Assembly (NCBI RefSeq): GCF_905163445.1
Contig: NC_053182.1
Location: 7,564,001 to 7,628,000 of the forward strand
Length of the DNA: 64,000 bases
From: Pararge aegeria
Lineage: Eukaryota > Arthropoda > Insecta > Lepidoptera > Nymphalidae
Reading direction: 5' to 3'
A model generated the notes under the pieces. The model saw only the letters and a program-made list of their open reading frames with translations, did no database searches and was not told where the DNA came from. Each line of letters starts with the position of its first letter. Within the stretch, counting starts at the first letter, position 1. Shown here piece by piece: positions 10,230 to 21,994 of the stretch. The position numbers were made by a program, and so were the translations under genes.

Positions 10230-12663
10230 AATTTTAAAGGCACTAGTTCCAAAACTTCAGCAAGTTATAATTCCTATACGAAGTGGCAAAAACTCTTTAC
10301 TGAACTAAAAATAGTGCTGTGAAAAAGTTTTAAGACAAACTGCAAACTAGATGAAAAAGTGAATAAATGTACCTATTAGTTTTAAGAAACTTGTGTAATT
10401 CGGTCTCTAGTTATCATTAGTTATACGTTTGTAATTTGAAGGTTCCTACCCGAATATTAATTTTAATTGTATAGTTAGATCAATTTAGTAAGTATACAGT
10501 TATCTGTATCGTTTATTTCCTAATTTTCTGCATTTCATTGTTTTGAACATTCTTACATTATGCATATAGTATAAACATGTATAAAACTGACAGATTATTA
10601 AATTATTAAAATAGTAACCAAAGATTCTGTAACTGTTCTGTAAAAAATAAATGTTTAGTTATGGTAACAAATATGAATTTAATAATAGTAGTGTGATAAA
10701 TCTGTTTGTTGTAACTAGCAAATTATTACGTATAAAACAATATAACTTAACTATAATTAACATTCCAGATTTGGTACAACGTATTTTATAATATTATGTA
10801 TGTTGAAAAAATAATAAAAGACACAAAAACTCTCCTAGTAATCTTAATTTATCTGTTTAGGCAATTCATAGTCAACGGCTAACTTAAAAACATGCTGAAT
10901 GCTTGAATTACCTGTTTTTTTATGACTATTCTATAAATCCCGAAGGGAATAATTAAACGAAAAATATAAAACTATCTATCCTTCTGTAACTTTGGGAAAC
11001 AGTGATAAACGTTTTGTTAAACAATATGTGTATAGCTGTATATTATAAAATAACTATTTATATTCCATTTGTAATATGTTTAGTAAAATATCTACATATT
11101 GAATATTTTATGACTGGTGGCCACTTAGTAAATAAATTATTGACTCAATTTTTTATACTTATATTTTTTGGATTTAATTAATTTCCGGTTAAATATTTAA
11201 TAACAATCACATTATATATGGTGCTTAGTTAAAAATAAAACATATTAATTTATATATATCGGTATGGGAACTAGCGAAACCTCCATGTGTTTTCGTACAC
11301 CTAAATCTACAACGGGATATCAGGCCTTGAAGACGTAAAGTGTCTAAATTATAAAATATTCAATATTGTGTGTGTGTATTTTATCTTAAGAAGCTATATA
11401 GACTTTGCGTTTCCGTGTAACTATGGCAGTCGACAGAAAATAGGTTTTATGTCTTGTGGTATGTACCTTATTAATGTGTTAAGCTATTACAAATGATTGG
11501 AAGTTTTAATAAATCATTTTTTGTGAATGTATATATATCATTGTAAACAACTTGGAGCGTTTACTCTGGTAAATCGAACTGGATTCTTACAGAAACCATT
11601 ATCGGTTGACCATCAAACTTACACGGAAGACCAAAGTTACCCAAATTGACTGTAACTATTAACATATTTAATAAACTGTATGTATTGTATAGTGGTTGAT
11701 TAAATTATTTTTGTAGCCTTTAAGCACTGTAAATAGGGTCACGTAGTTGTTTGTAATGGGTAAAGATTTTTTGAAAAAGTAATCTGTAGTAGAAATAACG
11801 CGACTATTGCTCACATCTTCCACCTATATATTCCTTTGCAATTGAAATTAGTACTTAATAGATAGCGTTACATAATATAATTGTAATCCTGGATTTCATG
11901 TGTATGGCACAAACTACCATAATAATGTATAAGATTTTTTTTAATAAGATTTCATAGTTTGAGTAAATGCTTCTCGATACTGTACCCTTAGTTTAAGATT
12001 CATGCGATCTCAATGGAAGTAATTTATGATTATGGCAACATTGTAACTTTAGAGTATAATTGAACTTATCCGCCTAGCTTTAGAGGTCAAAGTTATCCAA
12101 AATTTTACAGCAAGTTATCTTGGCGAAACGTTTGTAAGATACAAAATCAATTGTATCGATTCTGCAACAACTAAGTAATTTTCGATTGATTTTATTTTGA
12201 AGTTACGGTGTTTTGATGGTCGAAACCAACTCGTTGGGTTCGTAAATCTTAATATTTAGGGTAAATTAACATACACAGTAGCCGATACAATAATGCGTAG
12301 ATCTTACGAGGGGTTGAAATAAACAGTGAAGAAAAATACAAATCAATTATTTTTAAGTTCAAATCTTCAGTTTCAACGAATATTACAATCAATAATAATG
12401 AATTTTTATGAAGAAAATATACCTGCATCCAACATTAATTATAATTGAATCGATCAATTGTAAATTAAAATTACAGATGTAAAATAAGTGCTATCTGTCG
12501 CATAATGTTCCCTGAAAAATATGACAGCTCAACTTTTAGATGTGTCATTTAGTTTAGAATAGATTTCGCAAAATTGAATTATCTAACACTAGTGACTGTA
12601 ACTATATCTGGACAGCTCGGTGTGGCATTCAAATACAAAATGATTGTGAAATGTACGTCTCAC

Positions 12664-12716
12664 AGGGTGGCAAATGCATCGTGTGGATTGAATCATCCCT
12701 TATTCAAAGCCACCCT
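12664..12716. other. Two-helix hairpin in the putative 3' UTR
   Basis: AGGGTGGC (12664-12671) pairs with GCCACCCT (12709-12716). Inside it TTGAAT pairs with ATTCAA around an eight-base loop. This is a possible structured RNA element, if this DNA is transcribed. Confidence 0.3.
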
Positions 12717-12966
12717 TGCGGAGCAGGGGAGAGTCAGATAGTACCTACTCGTACCTAATTAAAGCACCATAATTTGAACTATAAAACGATGAATTTCTGC
12801 ATCACTTTATGATGAAGCAAGTCACGTTTTTGTTAAGTAATTTTTAAATGTCTTACCATAAATATTTTTGTATAAGTATTACTGAGTTATAGTTAAAAAT
12901 TACTACCAGACATCACAGTGTTTTTCTGGAAGAAAAAGCTACTTCTCAAACTATGGTTAGAATAAA

Positions 12967-13008
12967 AAGGGTTTAACTGGCATATACATGTATGGTATTT
13001 AAACCCTT
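12967..13008. other. Imperfect hairpin of small-RNA size
   Basis: AAGGGTTTAA (12967-12976) pairs with TTAAACCCTT (12999-13008), and an inner CATA...TATG pairing closes the loop. Outer bases pair only partly. No known microRNA is recognised. Confidence 0.25.
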
Positions 13009-13600
13009 CTTAGTTCGTCCGTATATTATTATTCTTATATCTAAAGTGAATGATGTGAGCAGTTCGCAAACGTAGTGACACATATCAGGGTTGAAGCCCT
13101 ACGTGTTAATAAACTAAACAAAAACAATTATTGTTTTATTTTCTATAAGCACCCTAACACATTATTCTTAATATATATTTATATGTACATGTTTACGAGC
13201 CTGGGCATATTTTAGTTACATTATAGAGGTTGTTTTTACAGGTATCTACCTGTTTACAACTTGAATATTAAAAACTTCAAGCATCGTGATCGAGGTCATA
13301 AAGATGCATGCAAACGTTGATTTCTAAGTGGAAATCATTTTATGTATCACCAAAAAAGGAATTAAATAATTCTAGAACACGGTCGTAGGAGCTACTTTAC
13401 AGATTCATTACCTAAAATGAATTGTGCACAATATAATTGTGTCGTACAGTCTATTTTTTCTTCCTTGTCTTAAAATGTAAACAATCTATTTGTTACTTTT
13501 CAGTGTAAAGTTTATTTTCAAATTGTTGTTTTTTTTTTATTTATATCGCACTTGTTAATAATATTGTAAGTCAAGTTAGAGAAAATAGACTTTACGCAGG

Positions 13601-14680
13601 ATGCATGTTCTTGATCAAAGCAACATCAACACTGGAGAACGAAAAATTGTCTACCACCAACATGCATCGCATAATTGCAGACTTGGGTTTTTTTAGATGA
13701 TGTGGTAGCCGTTTTGACTTCCGGATTGAGCTTCATACGCGCACCAGTGGCGCCTGTTATCATGTTTAAGCGCAAATTGGATAAAATTGTCTAGTATAAC
13801 CCAATAAGTAGTATTAAAGTTAAATCCCTAAAAAAACAACTATTTAACGACTAAATTAATTATACGAAACTTTTCGATGAAGGAAAATCGCATAATTTGT
13901 TCAATCGCATTGAGAAGTATTCTTAATAAAGTGTACGAACTATTACTAGGGAGTAGTTGTGACCTGGGAGACTAAGCAGTAAAATAAATAGCCATATTTT
14001 ATTATTCTCACAAAATCACACTACACACAAGATTTTGGCAGTTTTTATATCAAAGCTCCGATTATAGTTTTCAATGCTGAATCGTAGTATGTAAAGAGGT
14101 GGCGGTATGGCTATGATAATAAGGTGGTAACAGCTAAATAAGAAATTATAAATTCCCAAAAAAATACACTCACTGGGAATCAAACGCGGCAACTCTTACC
14201 GATAAATGCTAGAGCCCTGATCGCAGTGTCTGGGATGTTGGAGGTTGTTACTAACTTGTACAACGGTACCCACGAACCGTTAGAATTAGCGTCGCAGACT
14301 GTATAATGGTCACACTTTTATTTTCTTGTCTTCATTAAGCGTCATTAGGCATTATTAAGCGAATATATCGGTGATGGGGCCTACCGTCCGGACGGTAATT
14401 GGCGGCGATGGAGCGGCCTACAAATTGAAAGCGGCCGTGGCCCGAGGCGAGTATTGATGGATCTCCTGCCATCGGGAAATTATAGCTGGCCCTCGCGACA
14501 GCTTCGCAAATTGTGCGTATAATGCTAGTAAATAATATGCCATTCGCTATAAATTCGTATCGGGCCAACACCTAAGTGCATCCGACATACCTAAGTGTTG
14601 CTTTCACAAGTGAACTCTACAATGTAAAGTCAAATGTCCGTATTAAACCGACATCGGACTAAGAACATGTTCCGAAATAT
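13601..14680. other. Intergenic stretch with a degenerate SINE and a GC-richer block
   Basis: 14110-14230 carries AAATTATAAATTCCCAAA followed by CTGGGAATCAAACGCGGC, a decayed tRNA-like head on the - strand (SINE family B). 14360-14560 is clearly GC-richer than its surroundings and holds a short open frame on the - strand without recognisable domains. I treat this block as possible regulatory DNA, not a gene. The remainder shows nothing I can name. Confidence 0.4.
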
Positions 14681-14683
14681 AGT

Positions 14684-14870
14684 CAAAGTCAAAGTCAAAA
14701 ATATCTTTATTCAAGTAGGCCCATAGGTGGCACTTTTGATGCGTACATAAGAATTACACGGTAGTGAGATCATGGCGATAACCACATTCGTAAACTTAAA
14801 ACTAAAGCTACGAGGGTTCCAAACGCGTCCTGGTCTAAGAAGAAGCCCACAACAAACTTAGCAGGGTGTT
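14684..14870 (+). repeat. LINE-like 3' end repeat (TTCAAGTAGGCC type)
   Basis: Begins with a threefold AGTCAA array, then ATATCTTTATTCAAGTAGGC, a middle block with TTACACGG, and AGCCCACAACAAACTTAGC, ending in a T run. The same 3' block is at 8160 and in the hairpin at 31197; a relative with GTAGGCCTAATACAAGCAC lies at 58638. It is likely the 3' end of a non-LTR element. Confidence 0.6.
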
Positions 14871-16980
14871 TTTTTTTTTTAGTTTTATCTAGGCTTAATA
14901 TTTGCGAATCTTTCATAACTCAACTCTGCGTCGAAGTTTCTACCCACTATCAACATTAAAAGGTAGTGAGCTACCTATGTTAAATATTGGTAGGTTCCTC
15001 AATATTTTATTTCCTAGTTCCTGAAAAAGAACGTACTGACAATCAGCGGAACGAAGTCGATAGAACGATCAACGGCGGATATCGTAAGCCAAATAATATC
15101 CACTTCGAAACAAATCGCATGTTTACATCGCTCAATTTTTGGCAACAGTAGGTACCACTCTAAACGTTATTGAAAGGTGACGTAATATCCCATATAGCAA
15201 AGATTTCCTTATATAAATTATCAATGTGAAGATAAAGCTCTACTCAAAGCAGACAAAGACAAAGAAAGGAATGTAGAGAAATCCGCCCATTTTGGGAATT
15301 GTGTAAAAATGTATCGCTATGATGAAGATGACGAGGTGTGTGATAGTAAGTACAAATCTAAAATTTTGCTCCTTTAAATTTCATACCCAATTCCACTCAG
15401 CTGAGCGGAGACGTGAGTAGACCAATCAGGTTAGTGATACACAACTAACAAGAATTACAGATATATTCTAAGTTTTCGCTAAGTACTATATTAATGAAGT
15501 TTGAAGTAAGAATTTGATACTTAAATTGACCTCCACTGAGTTGAGCGGAGACGTTCTTGAGTCCATAAATAAGGTGACCGACAGATGACGTGATAGCTTG
15601 ATCACACGTTATCTCGCACTTAAACAGTTGGTCTGTTCCTGCACGTCATCGCTCCGCTCCACTACAGTAAATAATGCAGATGAAAGACACCCCAAAAATA
15701 CGCTTCGATGTTCTAGAACTTTCGGCAAATTCAGTTTAAGAATTAATGGGGAAAACTGGCCGCGCGAACGTAGGCGTGTGACAGTTAGTGCAGATCTATA
15801 ATTTAGCACTAACATATCTCATACCCATAATACACGTTCATAGTCCTTTGTCTGCGAAGGACGCGCATTAAAAGAAGGAATAACAGCGGACTCCGAGCGC
15901 CAAGCGGGGCATAAATTAACACGGGCGTATTTCGCAGACACCGACTGATTGACTCCTTTCATTACCGTCTCGCATTGTGTGGGCACGAGAGAAAAATTAC
16001 ACATCCTTTTGGAATCACAACACATTTCATAATTATGGACTATTGTGGCGTTGTCGGAGTTAATTCCTCGGGGACCAGCGCTCTCCTCGCCCGAGGTTCG
16101 ATTTCGAGATATATTGGAGTATGCAAAGACTTCGCTTGATGCTATAATGGCTGCCGTTGATTAGTTTTCAAGGGAACACTAGTTCGAGGAAAGGTCTTGT
16201 GCATTTAATGTCTCATTAAAAATACTTCATTTGTATTGAGTTCTTACTAAACGTGTTACCTACACACAGGTAGGTAAGTGCTTCTACAAACAGCATCGTT
16301 TCTGACTAGAGTTAGTAAAAATATCTGGATAATATTTTTTATAGACAAGTCAAAAATTATGCTCTGGTTTTTTTACAGAGGACATAGTGGTTAAAAATGT
16401 AATTACTACTTTTTAGTAAAATTACTTTAATACCTGTCAATTTAATTTATGCCTTATTAATGCGAGTAATAAGTGGGAGGGCAGAGGTATTTAGTACTAA
16501 ATTTTTTGCTTAGGTTATTTGTTTTAGTGATAGGTATGAACTGTTGCTTATTGTTTTGAAACTCTCTACAGAATATATCCAGCACTGGACTGTTGCAATG
16601 GTTATTTGATTTTTTGCAACGGGGCCTTGTTTGTGTGTGTTTTTTTGTGTGTTTCTTTTATAGTGAACATTGACGGACCAAGGTCCACCTAATGATAAGA
16701 TTAAATATAAGATAAGTGGTAAATCATCCCTTTTAAAACGAGCAAAATTTACTTCTTCTTCACAGGGCAAGCAAATTTTACTTCTTAGGTAGTGCCGACC
16801 TGCATCTATTAACCGTAAGCGTAGGTGTTATCACTGACTCATGTGCCTAAACTACACCGGCAACCTTGCTCTTCAGACCGGAACAACTGTTCGGCATCAA
16901 AAATAAGCGTGGTGCTAGAAAGTATTACCACCTTACTCGTCTGAGTACTATCACAAAAAGCTCCACCAGTAGGAACTAAG
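14871..16980. other. Intergenic region with paired motifs, no gene seen
   Basis: A 23 bp motif (TCCACTCAGCTGAGCGGAGA...) at 15392-15414 recurs with two changes at 15532-15554. TGTCTGCGAA (15849-15858) has a perfect inverted copy at 15931-15940 within a GC-richer block (15760-16020). Short open frames here look like chance. 16840-16975 contains GTGCCTAAACTACACCGGCA and TTCAGACCGGAACA, blocks shared with 2880-2940 and with the tandem repeat at 23513, so it is dispersed repeat DNA. Confidence 0.4.
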
Positions 16981-17011
16981 TAATTGCATAGATACTACTG
17001 CTGCGTACTGC

Positions 17012-17170
17012 TGCGACGGCCGATTGGCGCAGTGTCTGGGTGTTTATCTGTATATTATAAGTATTTATGTATACTATACATAAAAATATTCATCAGTCAT
17101 CTTAGTACCCATAACACAAGCTACGCTTACTTTGGGCCTAGATGGCGATGTGTGTATCGTCGTAGTAGAA
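17012..17170 (+). repeat. tRNA-derived SINE, family A, internally deleted
   Basis: The head CGGCCGATTGGCGCAGT is joined directly to GTCTGGGTGTTTATCTG, so the B-box portion present in other copies (17750, 41860) is missing. The rest (CATAACACAAGCTACGCTTA, GATGGCGATGTGTGTATCG) follows normally. The short direct repeat GTGTCTGGG at the joint suggests a deletion by template slippage. Confidence 0.7.
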
Positions 17171-17307
17171 AAAAAAATAATTACAGATTACATTTTTTTA
17201 GAGATATCTATAACTATAACCCATGAATATATAAATGAATCTGTAAGTATCGGTGGTTCTTGCTAAAATTTTCTTTCGTCAAACATCATGTTTTTGTTGT
17301 ATATCTT

Positions 17308-17483
17308 TAAATAAATGAATATACTACGACAATACACACATCGGCATCGAGCCCGAAAGTAAGCGAATCTTGAGTTATGGGAATTAAGATCACTGATGAA
17401 TATTTTTATGAATAATATAAATAAATAATTATAACAAACATATAAACACCCAGTGGAAACATTAACAACAAGTTGTGGGAATA
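17308..17483 (-). repeat. tRNA-derived SINE, family A, cut off at an AAT microsatellite
   Basis: Reverse orientation: ATACTACGACAATACACACA, then CATAAACACCCAGTGG and GTTGTGGGAATAGAA. The sequence then gives way to an AAT array at 17485-17503, so the 5' head is lost. Confidence 0.7.
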
Positions 17484-17484
17484 G

Positions 17485-17503
17485 AATAATAATAATAATA
17501 ATA
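17485..17503. repeat. (AAT)n microsatellite
   Basis: About six AAT units follow the truncated SINE copy. Confidence 0.9.
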
Positions 17504-17704
17504 AAAAAAGTTTTTATTTGCTTAAAAATACAATGTTTTTAATGTTTTTATATAAAAATGGCCCTAAATACAAAAACTGACGCTGTGCAAATGCACTGTT
17601 TGTTCGAGGAATATGTATTGTAGGTCGAAGAACCTTGTTCGGAGAAATTTTAGGGTCGCTGCCCACTGTGCCTATCGGTCATAGATACGGCTGATATAAA
17701 TTTC

Positions 17705-17941
17705 GTATTGTGGCCGCTTGGCGCAATTTGCAGCGACCCTGCTTTTTGAGTCCAAGGCCGTGGGTTCGATTCCCACAACTGTTTTAATAATTGTTTTTAA
17801 TGTCTGGGTGTTTATATGTATATTATAAGTATGTATGTATAATATTAATCAGTCATCTCAGTACCCATAACACAAGCTACGCTTACTTTGGCGCTAGATG
17901 GCGATGTGTGCGTTGTCGTAGTATATAAATTATTTATTTAA
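17705..17941 (+). repeat. tRNA-derived SINE, family A, near full length
   Basis: The head GGCCGCTTGGCGCAATTTGC carries an A-box-like sequence, and CCGTGGGTTCGATTCCCACA carries a B-box with its T-arm-like stem. The body runs GTCTGGGTGTTTATATG, then CATAACACAAGCTACGCTTA and TGTCGTAGTA, with a TATTTATTTA tail. About ten copies sit in the window. It resembles the Metulj-type SINEs described from Heliconius, but that identity is from memory and unchecked. Confidence 0.75.
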
Positions 17942-18525
17942 ATTGTATTGCTACCAGAAAAGTAATGAACCCACCCATACTTTCTGCTATAAGTATTGGC
18001 AGCTTACATTCTTTCGAATATTCGCGTAGATATTTTTTTTCTTTAGAGAATTGGCATTTGGTTCCGAGGTGTTTATGTCGGGAACTTTACGATTTCTTGG
18101 CTTTAATTGCACTCATTTGTTGTGCCTCGTGGCGGTATTGTTCCCAGGGCTGCGCAGAAGATACCTTTGCGGCAGATTATCAGTGATTAAAGCGATAGGA
18201 GGTTCCACGTGCGATCCCCGTCCGGTCATGCCCTACGAGATCGCGATCTGTAATATTTCTTCTTTAAGAATTCCGAGTGCTGCGTTTAACATTTAATTCA
18301 GGTACTAATAGATACCAACGTTAAGATCTTAGTTTCTAATTCGTTAAATTTATTATAATACTAGGTTTTGGCCTCGGCATCGTCCACGTAGGAAGAACAC
18401 CTCTTCACAGTGATTGTGAAACTTTTAATGAAAAATAGTCACCGGGAACCGTTTAAGGATTACTCTCCGGCTGCACTGAACTGAATCCATGCAAACTACA
18501 ACCTCGATCGGTTTTGCTGTAAAGG

Positions 18526-18765
18526 AATGAATAAATGTACTACGACAATACATCGCCATCTTCTAATCTAGCAGTGGCGTGCACTTCATACATGCACAAA
18601 AGCACTGCATACCCAATTTTTTTTTATATAACTCTTATATACTTTTTTTTATTTACTCTTATTGGAGGGGATTTTTACCATTTTATGCCATCATCTTTCT
18701 TTATGCATACCCTTGTCGAAAACCCTGTGCACGCTACTGCCATCTAGTCCCACAGTAAGCGTAGC
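18526..18765 (-). repeat. SINE family A fragment split by a MITE
   Basis: ATGTACTACGACAATACATCG (18534-18554) is the 3' end of family A in reverse. It breaks off and resumes after the MITE as ATCTAGTCCCACAGTAAGCG (18742-18761). The two halves join into the usual order, so the MITE entered an existing SINE. Confidence 0.7.
18572..18739. mobile_element. hAT-like MITE (copy 2)
   Basis: Starts CAGTGGCGTGCAC and ends GTGCACGCTACTG. Flanks TAATCTAG and CCATCTAG share six of eight bases, a worn target-site duplication. The interior contains CTTATTGGAGGGGATTTTTA, as in the copy at 23314. It is inserted in SINE family A. Confidence 0.75.
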
Positions 18766-18970
18766 TATAAAATATTTCATTGGAAAAAAACAAACAAACA
18801 GTCTGCAACTCCAGTATAAGATTTTAATTATTCATCTCTAACTACCTAGGTAGTTATACTTTTTGTAGAGGTATACCTGGATTTTGTTATTAAATTAAGA
18901 GGGAACTGACGGTAATTGTGTGATGATGCAATCTAAGATATATCTTATCGGTATGATCAGTTATAATAAA

Positions 18971-19272
18971 CCCATCATCTTCATCATATCAACCCATTAC
19001 CGGCCCCGTACAGGGCACGGGTCTCATCCCACAATGAGAAGGGGTTAAGGCCGTATTCCACCACGCTTGGTGGACTCCTCATACAGGAGAAAATTATGTA
19101 GAACTCTCAGGCATGCAGGTTTTCTCACAATGTTTTCCTTCACCGTTGAAGCACGTGATATTAAACTTGAATTCTAGCGCACATATATTAGAAAAGTTGC
19201 AGGTGCGTGCTAAGATTCGAACTCGGCCCCCCGAAAGTGAAGTTGAGCTCCCACCCACTGCGCTATCACCAC
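18971..19272 (-). repeat. tRNA-derived SINE, family C, near full length
   Basis: Reverse orientation. The tail-side block is CATATCAACCCATTACCGGC, then GAGAAGGGGTTAAGGCCG and ACGCTTGGTGGACTCC, then ATGTTTTCCTTCACCGTTGA. The tRNA-like head reads GGTGCGTGCTAAGATTCGAA...CACTGCGCTATCACC. Other copies are at 30871, 32688, 42079, 55253 and 56025. Confidence 0.75.
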
Positions 19273-19955
19273 TTTTCAACCTAGTCCTAAACGGCATTTA
19301 CTCGGCATACCCATCGCTGAATTTCTTGGTAGTCTAACTATGTAGCATAATATATCTAGAGCAAAACTTCAAATTTAGACACGTTCAAGTTTACATATTG
19401 ATTAAGCTTAATGGCGGGGGTTTATAAACAAGGAATCTATTCGGACTGACGTAAAAGAGAGACAGTTCGCGTTTAACACCAATTTCCAGTGCGGTACCGT
19501 TCGCAGAGCAGTCTAGATATCGATACAGACATGCGCCTCGTCCGTGGCAAACGGCAAACGTTTTTCTAAGCCAATGTTCCAATTGTAACGGTGTCCGTCT
19601 GTCCGGGTTTCCGGCGTCAGCTGCCAGCTCTAGCGCGATAGACAAGTAAATAGAGAGGCTAATCGTCGCGTCGAAGGGAAACGACGAATTACTCCGTCAC
19701 GGGGCGCCCAACGATTGCTTTGTCCGGCGATGGATGCCCGGCCTGATGGACAACGGAACACCTGTGTGAACTCTGTGCCGAATCAATTGTGCTCTCGTCA
19801 CGATGTAATTAGATTGATTTGTAACATTGTAACTCGCCTTTTAAGAGCGTGACATTTTCGTATTTGATTTTAGGAGTTTGCGAAAAGCGACCTAAAATGC
19901 TACGTGCGCTTTTCCACTTCTACTGTTTTTTTTCAATTTCGAGTTACTTAGATAA
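19273..19955. other. Intergenic; GC-richer block without a recognisable gene
   Basis: 19440-19770 is GC-richer than its surroundings and free of the dispersed repeats. The short open frame on the - strand (19391-19645) shows no domain. It is a candidate conserved noncoding block only. Confidence 0.3.
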
Positions 19956-20200
19956 AAAAATAAACTACGAAAATACACACATCGCCATCTAGCCTCAAAT
20001 AAAGCGTAGCTAGTGTACGGCTACTGGGATGTCTGATAAATATTTTTATGAATAATATACTTAAATAATATACAGATAAACACCCTGATACTGAAACACG
20101 TTAATGTTCATCACACGAACTTTCAAAGTTCTGGGATTGGAACCCACAGCCTTGGCCTCATAAAGCTGGGTCGCTGCCTACTGCGCCAATTGGCCGCAAA
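19956..20200 (-). repeat. tRNA-derived SINE, family A
   Basis: Reverse orientation: AAACTACGAAAATACACACA, ATCGCCATCTAGCCTC, then GGGATTGGAACCCACAGCCT (B-box complement) and TGCGCCAATTGGCCGC (head complement). Essentially full length, diverged. Confidence 0.75.
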
Positions 20201-20274
20201 ATAAAATTAACATAACCAAAATAATCACTAATCCCTCCCTGGATACAAATTAAAATATCGAGCCTTTATGGCCG

Positions 20275-20350
20275 AATAAGCCTAACCGTAAGCCTGCTAC
20301 CATCTTAAACTGCATCATCACATACCACCAGGTGAGATTGCAGTTAAGGA
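20275..20350 (+). repeat. SINE family B body fragment
   Basis: GCTACCATCTTAAACTGCAT, then CACCAGGTGAGATTGCAGT, the reverse complement of the body block seen at 621-860 and 60850-60920. A similar fragment is at 57735-57805. Confidence 0.55.
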
Positions 20351-21184
20351 CTAACTTCTAGTGAAATAAAAAAAAATTAGCGCCGCACCGCCTCTTTGAA
20401 CATCGGTTAGTAAAAAATAGAGTTGTTTGATACTTATCACCAAATGTGCATTGCTGTCTGGTTTGCGTCGATTTTAATTTGCTGTTCACGCCACGCTTTC
20501 GTGACTTGCCCGATAAATTGCCTCACATTCGAGCTCACAAAGCTTCAACAACACAGACCTATTATTGAACTACAGTATACATAATAGGTATAATTTATAA
20601 ATTATCCATACTACTAGTTACTAGTTATAAACATGTGCGTGAGATTTTTTTTATCTATTTTTTAACAAAGGTGAGTTCTCTACGATTAGGATAATTAATT
20701 ATTTTGGAATTGCCTAGTCTTGGGATAATAAATAGGAATTAAAATAGAATAAACTCCAAGACATGTACTCTATTTTCCGCAGGTTTCTCGAAAGCAACGT
20801 GTTTTTTTCATAACACTTTTAAAACAAACTGTGGTATCGACCTATGATAACTTCAAACATAAATAAAACGTGGTAAATTTAAGAAGCTCGCATTACACAG
20901 ATAATATTTTATTTTATTAAGATTAAAAAGTTATTCAGATTTGTTAGTCAAACGTAGAACTCTATATAATTATCCGCATCCTATTAGAGCTCCTCTTTTA
21001 TAGGAGCAACAGTGTTAGAGCATAAACCCGCCACGCTGCTCCAATGCTTATTGGTGGGCTTTAACGGCATCGATATCGTGTTTCCGGGCTAGTACAGAAA
21101 TTTCCCTCAAATTAAAAACCCTCGACTTTCTACATACTGTACATTATTTCAAGAGTCCACCCCGTTCCTTTGGTATAGTTATAT
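20351..21184. other. Intergenic, nothing recognised
   Basis: AT-rich sequence with no gene, RNA or repeat I can name. Confidence 0.4.
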
Positions 21185-21575
21185 TGAGGTAATTGTAAAA
21201 AAAAATATAATTCGCCATTTTGTCTTAGATTTGAAAGTTGATTTGTTAGTTTAGAGTATTCTACTAGTCAAGACCTTTCATTTGATACCCATATTGTAAA
21301 AAAATATGTACTCTGCCATTTCGTGACTGCGGCCATCTTGGCCGGATGTTTATCAAAAAGGTAAAAACACTCCGAAAACTTCCCCTTTCAAACAAACGAA
21401 ACAAAATCAAAATCGGTCCATCCGTTCTGGAAATACAATGCCACAAACAGACACACCCACTTACACACACAGAAACTTTCAATCAAAATTTAGCCCGACC
21501 CGGGATTCGAACCACACCAAGATCTCGTAGACCGAAGTTAAAGCTGCTACCCACTAGACCAACGAGGCAGAAGTA
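21185..21575 (-). repeat. tRNA-derived SINE, family E, ~390 bp
   Basis: On the - strand the head reads GCCTCGTTGGTCTAGTGGGT, a near-canonical tRNA A-box. GTGGTTCGAATCCCGGGTC, a canonical B-box, follows. The body includes TTCCAGAACGGATGGACCGA and GGCCAAGATGGCCGCAG, and the tail end is TACAATTACCTCAATATA. Only this copy is complete here; a related head is at 26595-26660. The good A and B boxes suggest a fairly young insertion, though I see no clean target duplication. Confidence 0.65.
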
Positions 21576-21850
21576 AAGTTTATTCGTATGAGTAACTGTT
21601 TGGAGTGATATAATAATTCGTATCCGTATTCCCAGGGATAAGTCCCAGGGTACCTACCTATCTAATTTGACACTCGAAGCTGTTAGGTTGTCTAGAACCG
21701 ATCTTAACGACGGCACCTATCCGCGAGTCACGAGAGCACTGAGTGGTAAAAAAGGTCATTATACATTATACTTTAACGACACGACAAGTCGGAACGTGTC
21801 ATAAAATCAAATATATGTAATCTTAATAAATCAATTTTCGCATTTTTAGT

Positions 21851-21940
21851 GCTAGAAGCGTTGCCTGATTGGCATACAATTCAGAGGGATGCGGGTTCAA
21901 ATCCTGCCAATACGAATGCGAGTATTGGCAGGATTTAACT
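21851..21940 (+). repeat. tRNA-like fragment ending in a 15 bp hairpin
   Basis: GCGGGTTCAAATCCTGCC is a B-box with pairing arms. Immediately after it, AAATCCTGCCAATAC (21899-21913) is followed by its exact reverse complement (21922-21936) around an eight-base loop. This is a SINE head fragment with an inverted duplication of its own B-box arm. Confidence 0.5.
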
Positions 21941-21994
21941 TGAAAATAGAAATGCTTTCTTGGAAACTTTTATTGTCGGGGGTAGAAATAAAAA

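Larger units (their letters stand above)
10230..13600 (+). other. Repeat-poor region downstream of the left exon: probable 3' UTR and flank
   Basis: About 3.4 kb of AT-rich sequence without any of the SINE, MITE or LINE pieces that fill the rest of the window. AATAAA signals lie at 10362, 10646, 10813, 11508 and 11670; the true cleavage site cannot be chosen from sequence. Two hairpins (12664-12716 and 12967-13008) fall in it. No ORF of note. Long 3' UTRs are usual for insect developmental regulators, which would explain the absence of insertions. Confidence 0.5.

Noticed and set aside
14335..14571. 78-codon frame on the - strand
   Set aside because: Composition is suggestive but no family, splice sites or transcription signals are seen; kept only as a noncoding candidate block.
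21496..21575. Possible tRNA gene on the - strand
   Set aside because: Good A and B boxes, but the acceptor stem does not close well and the sequence continues into a SINE body.
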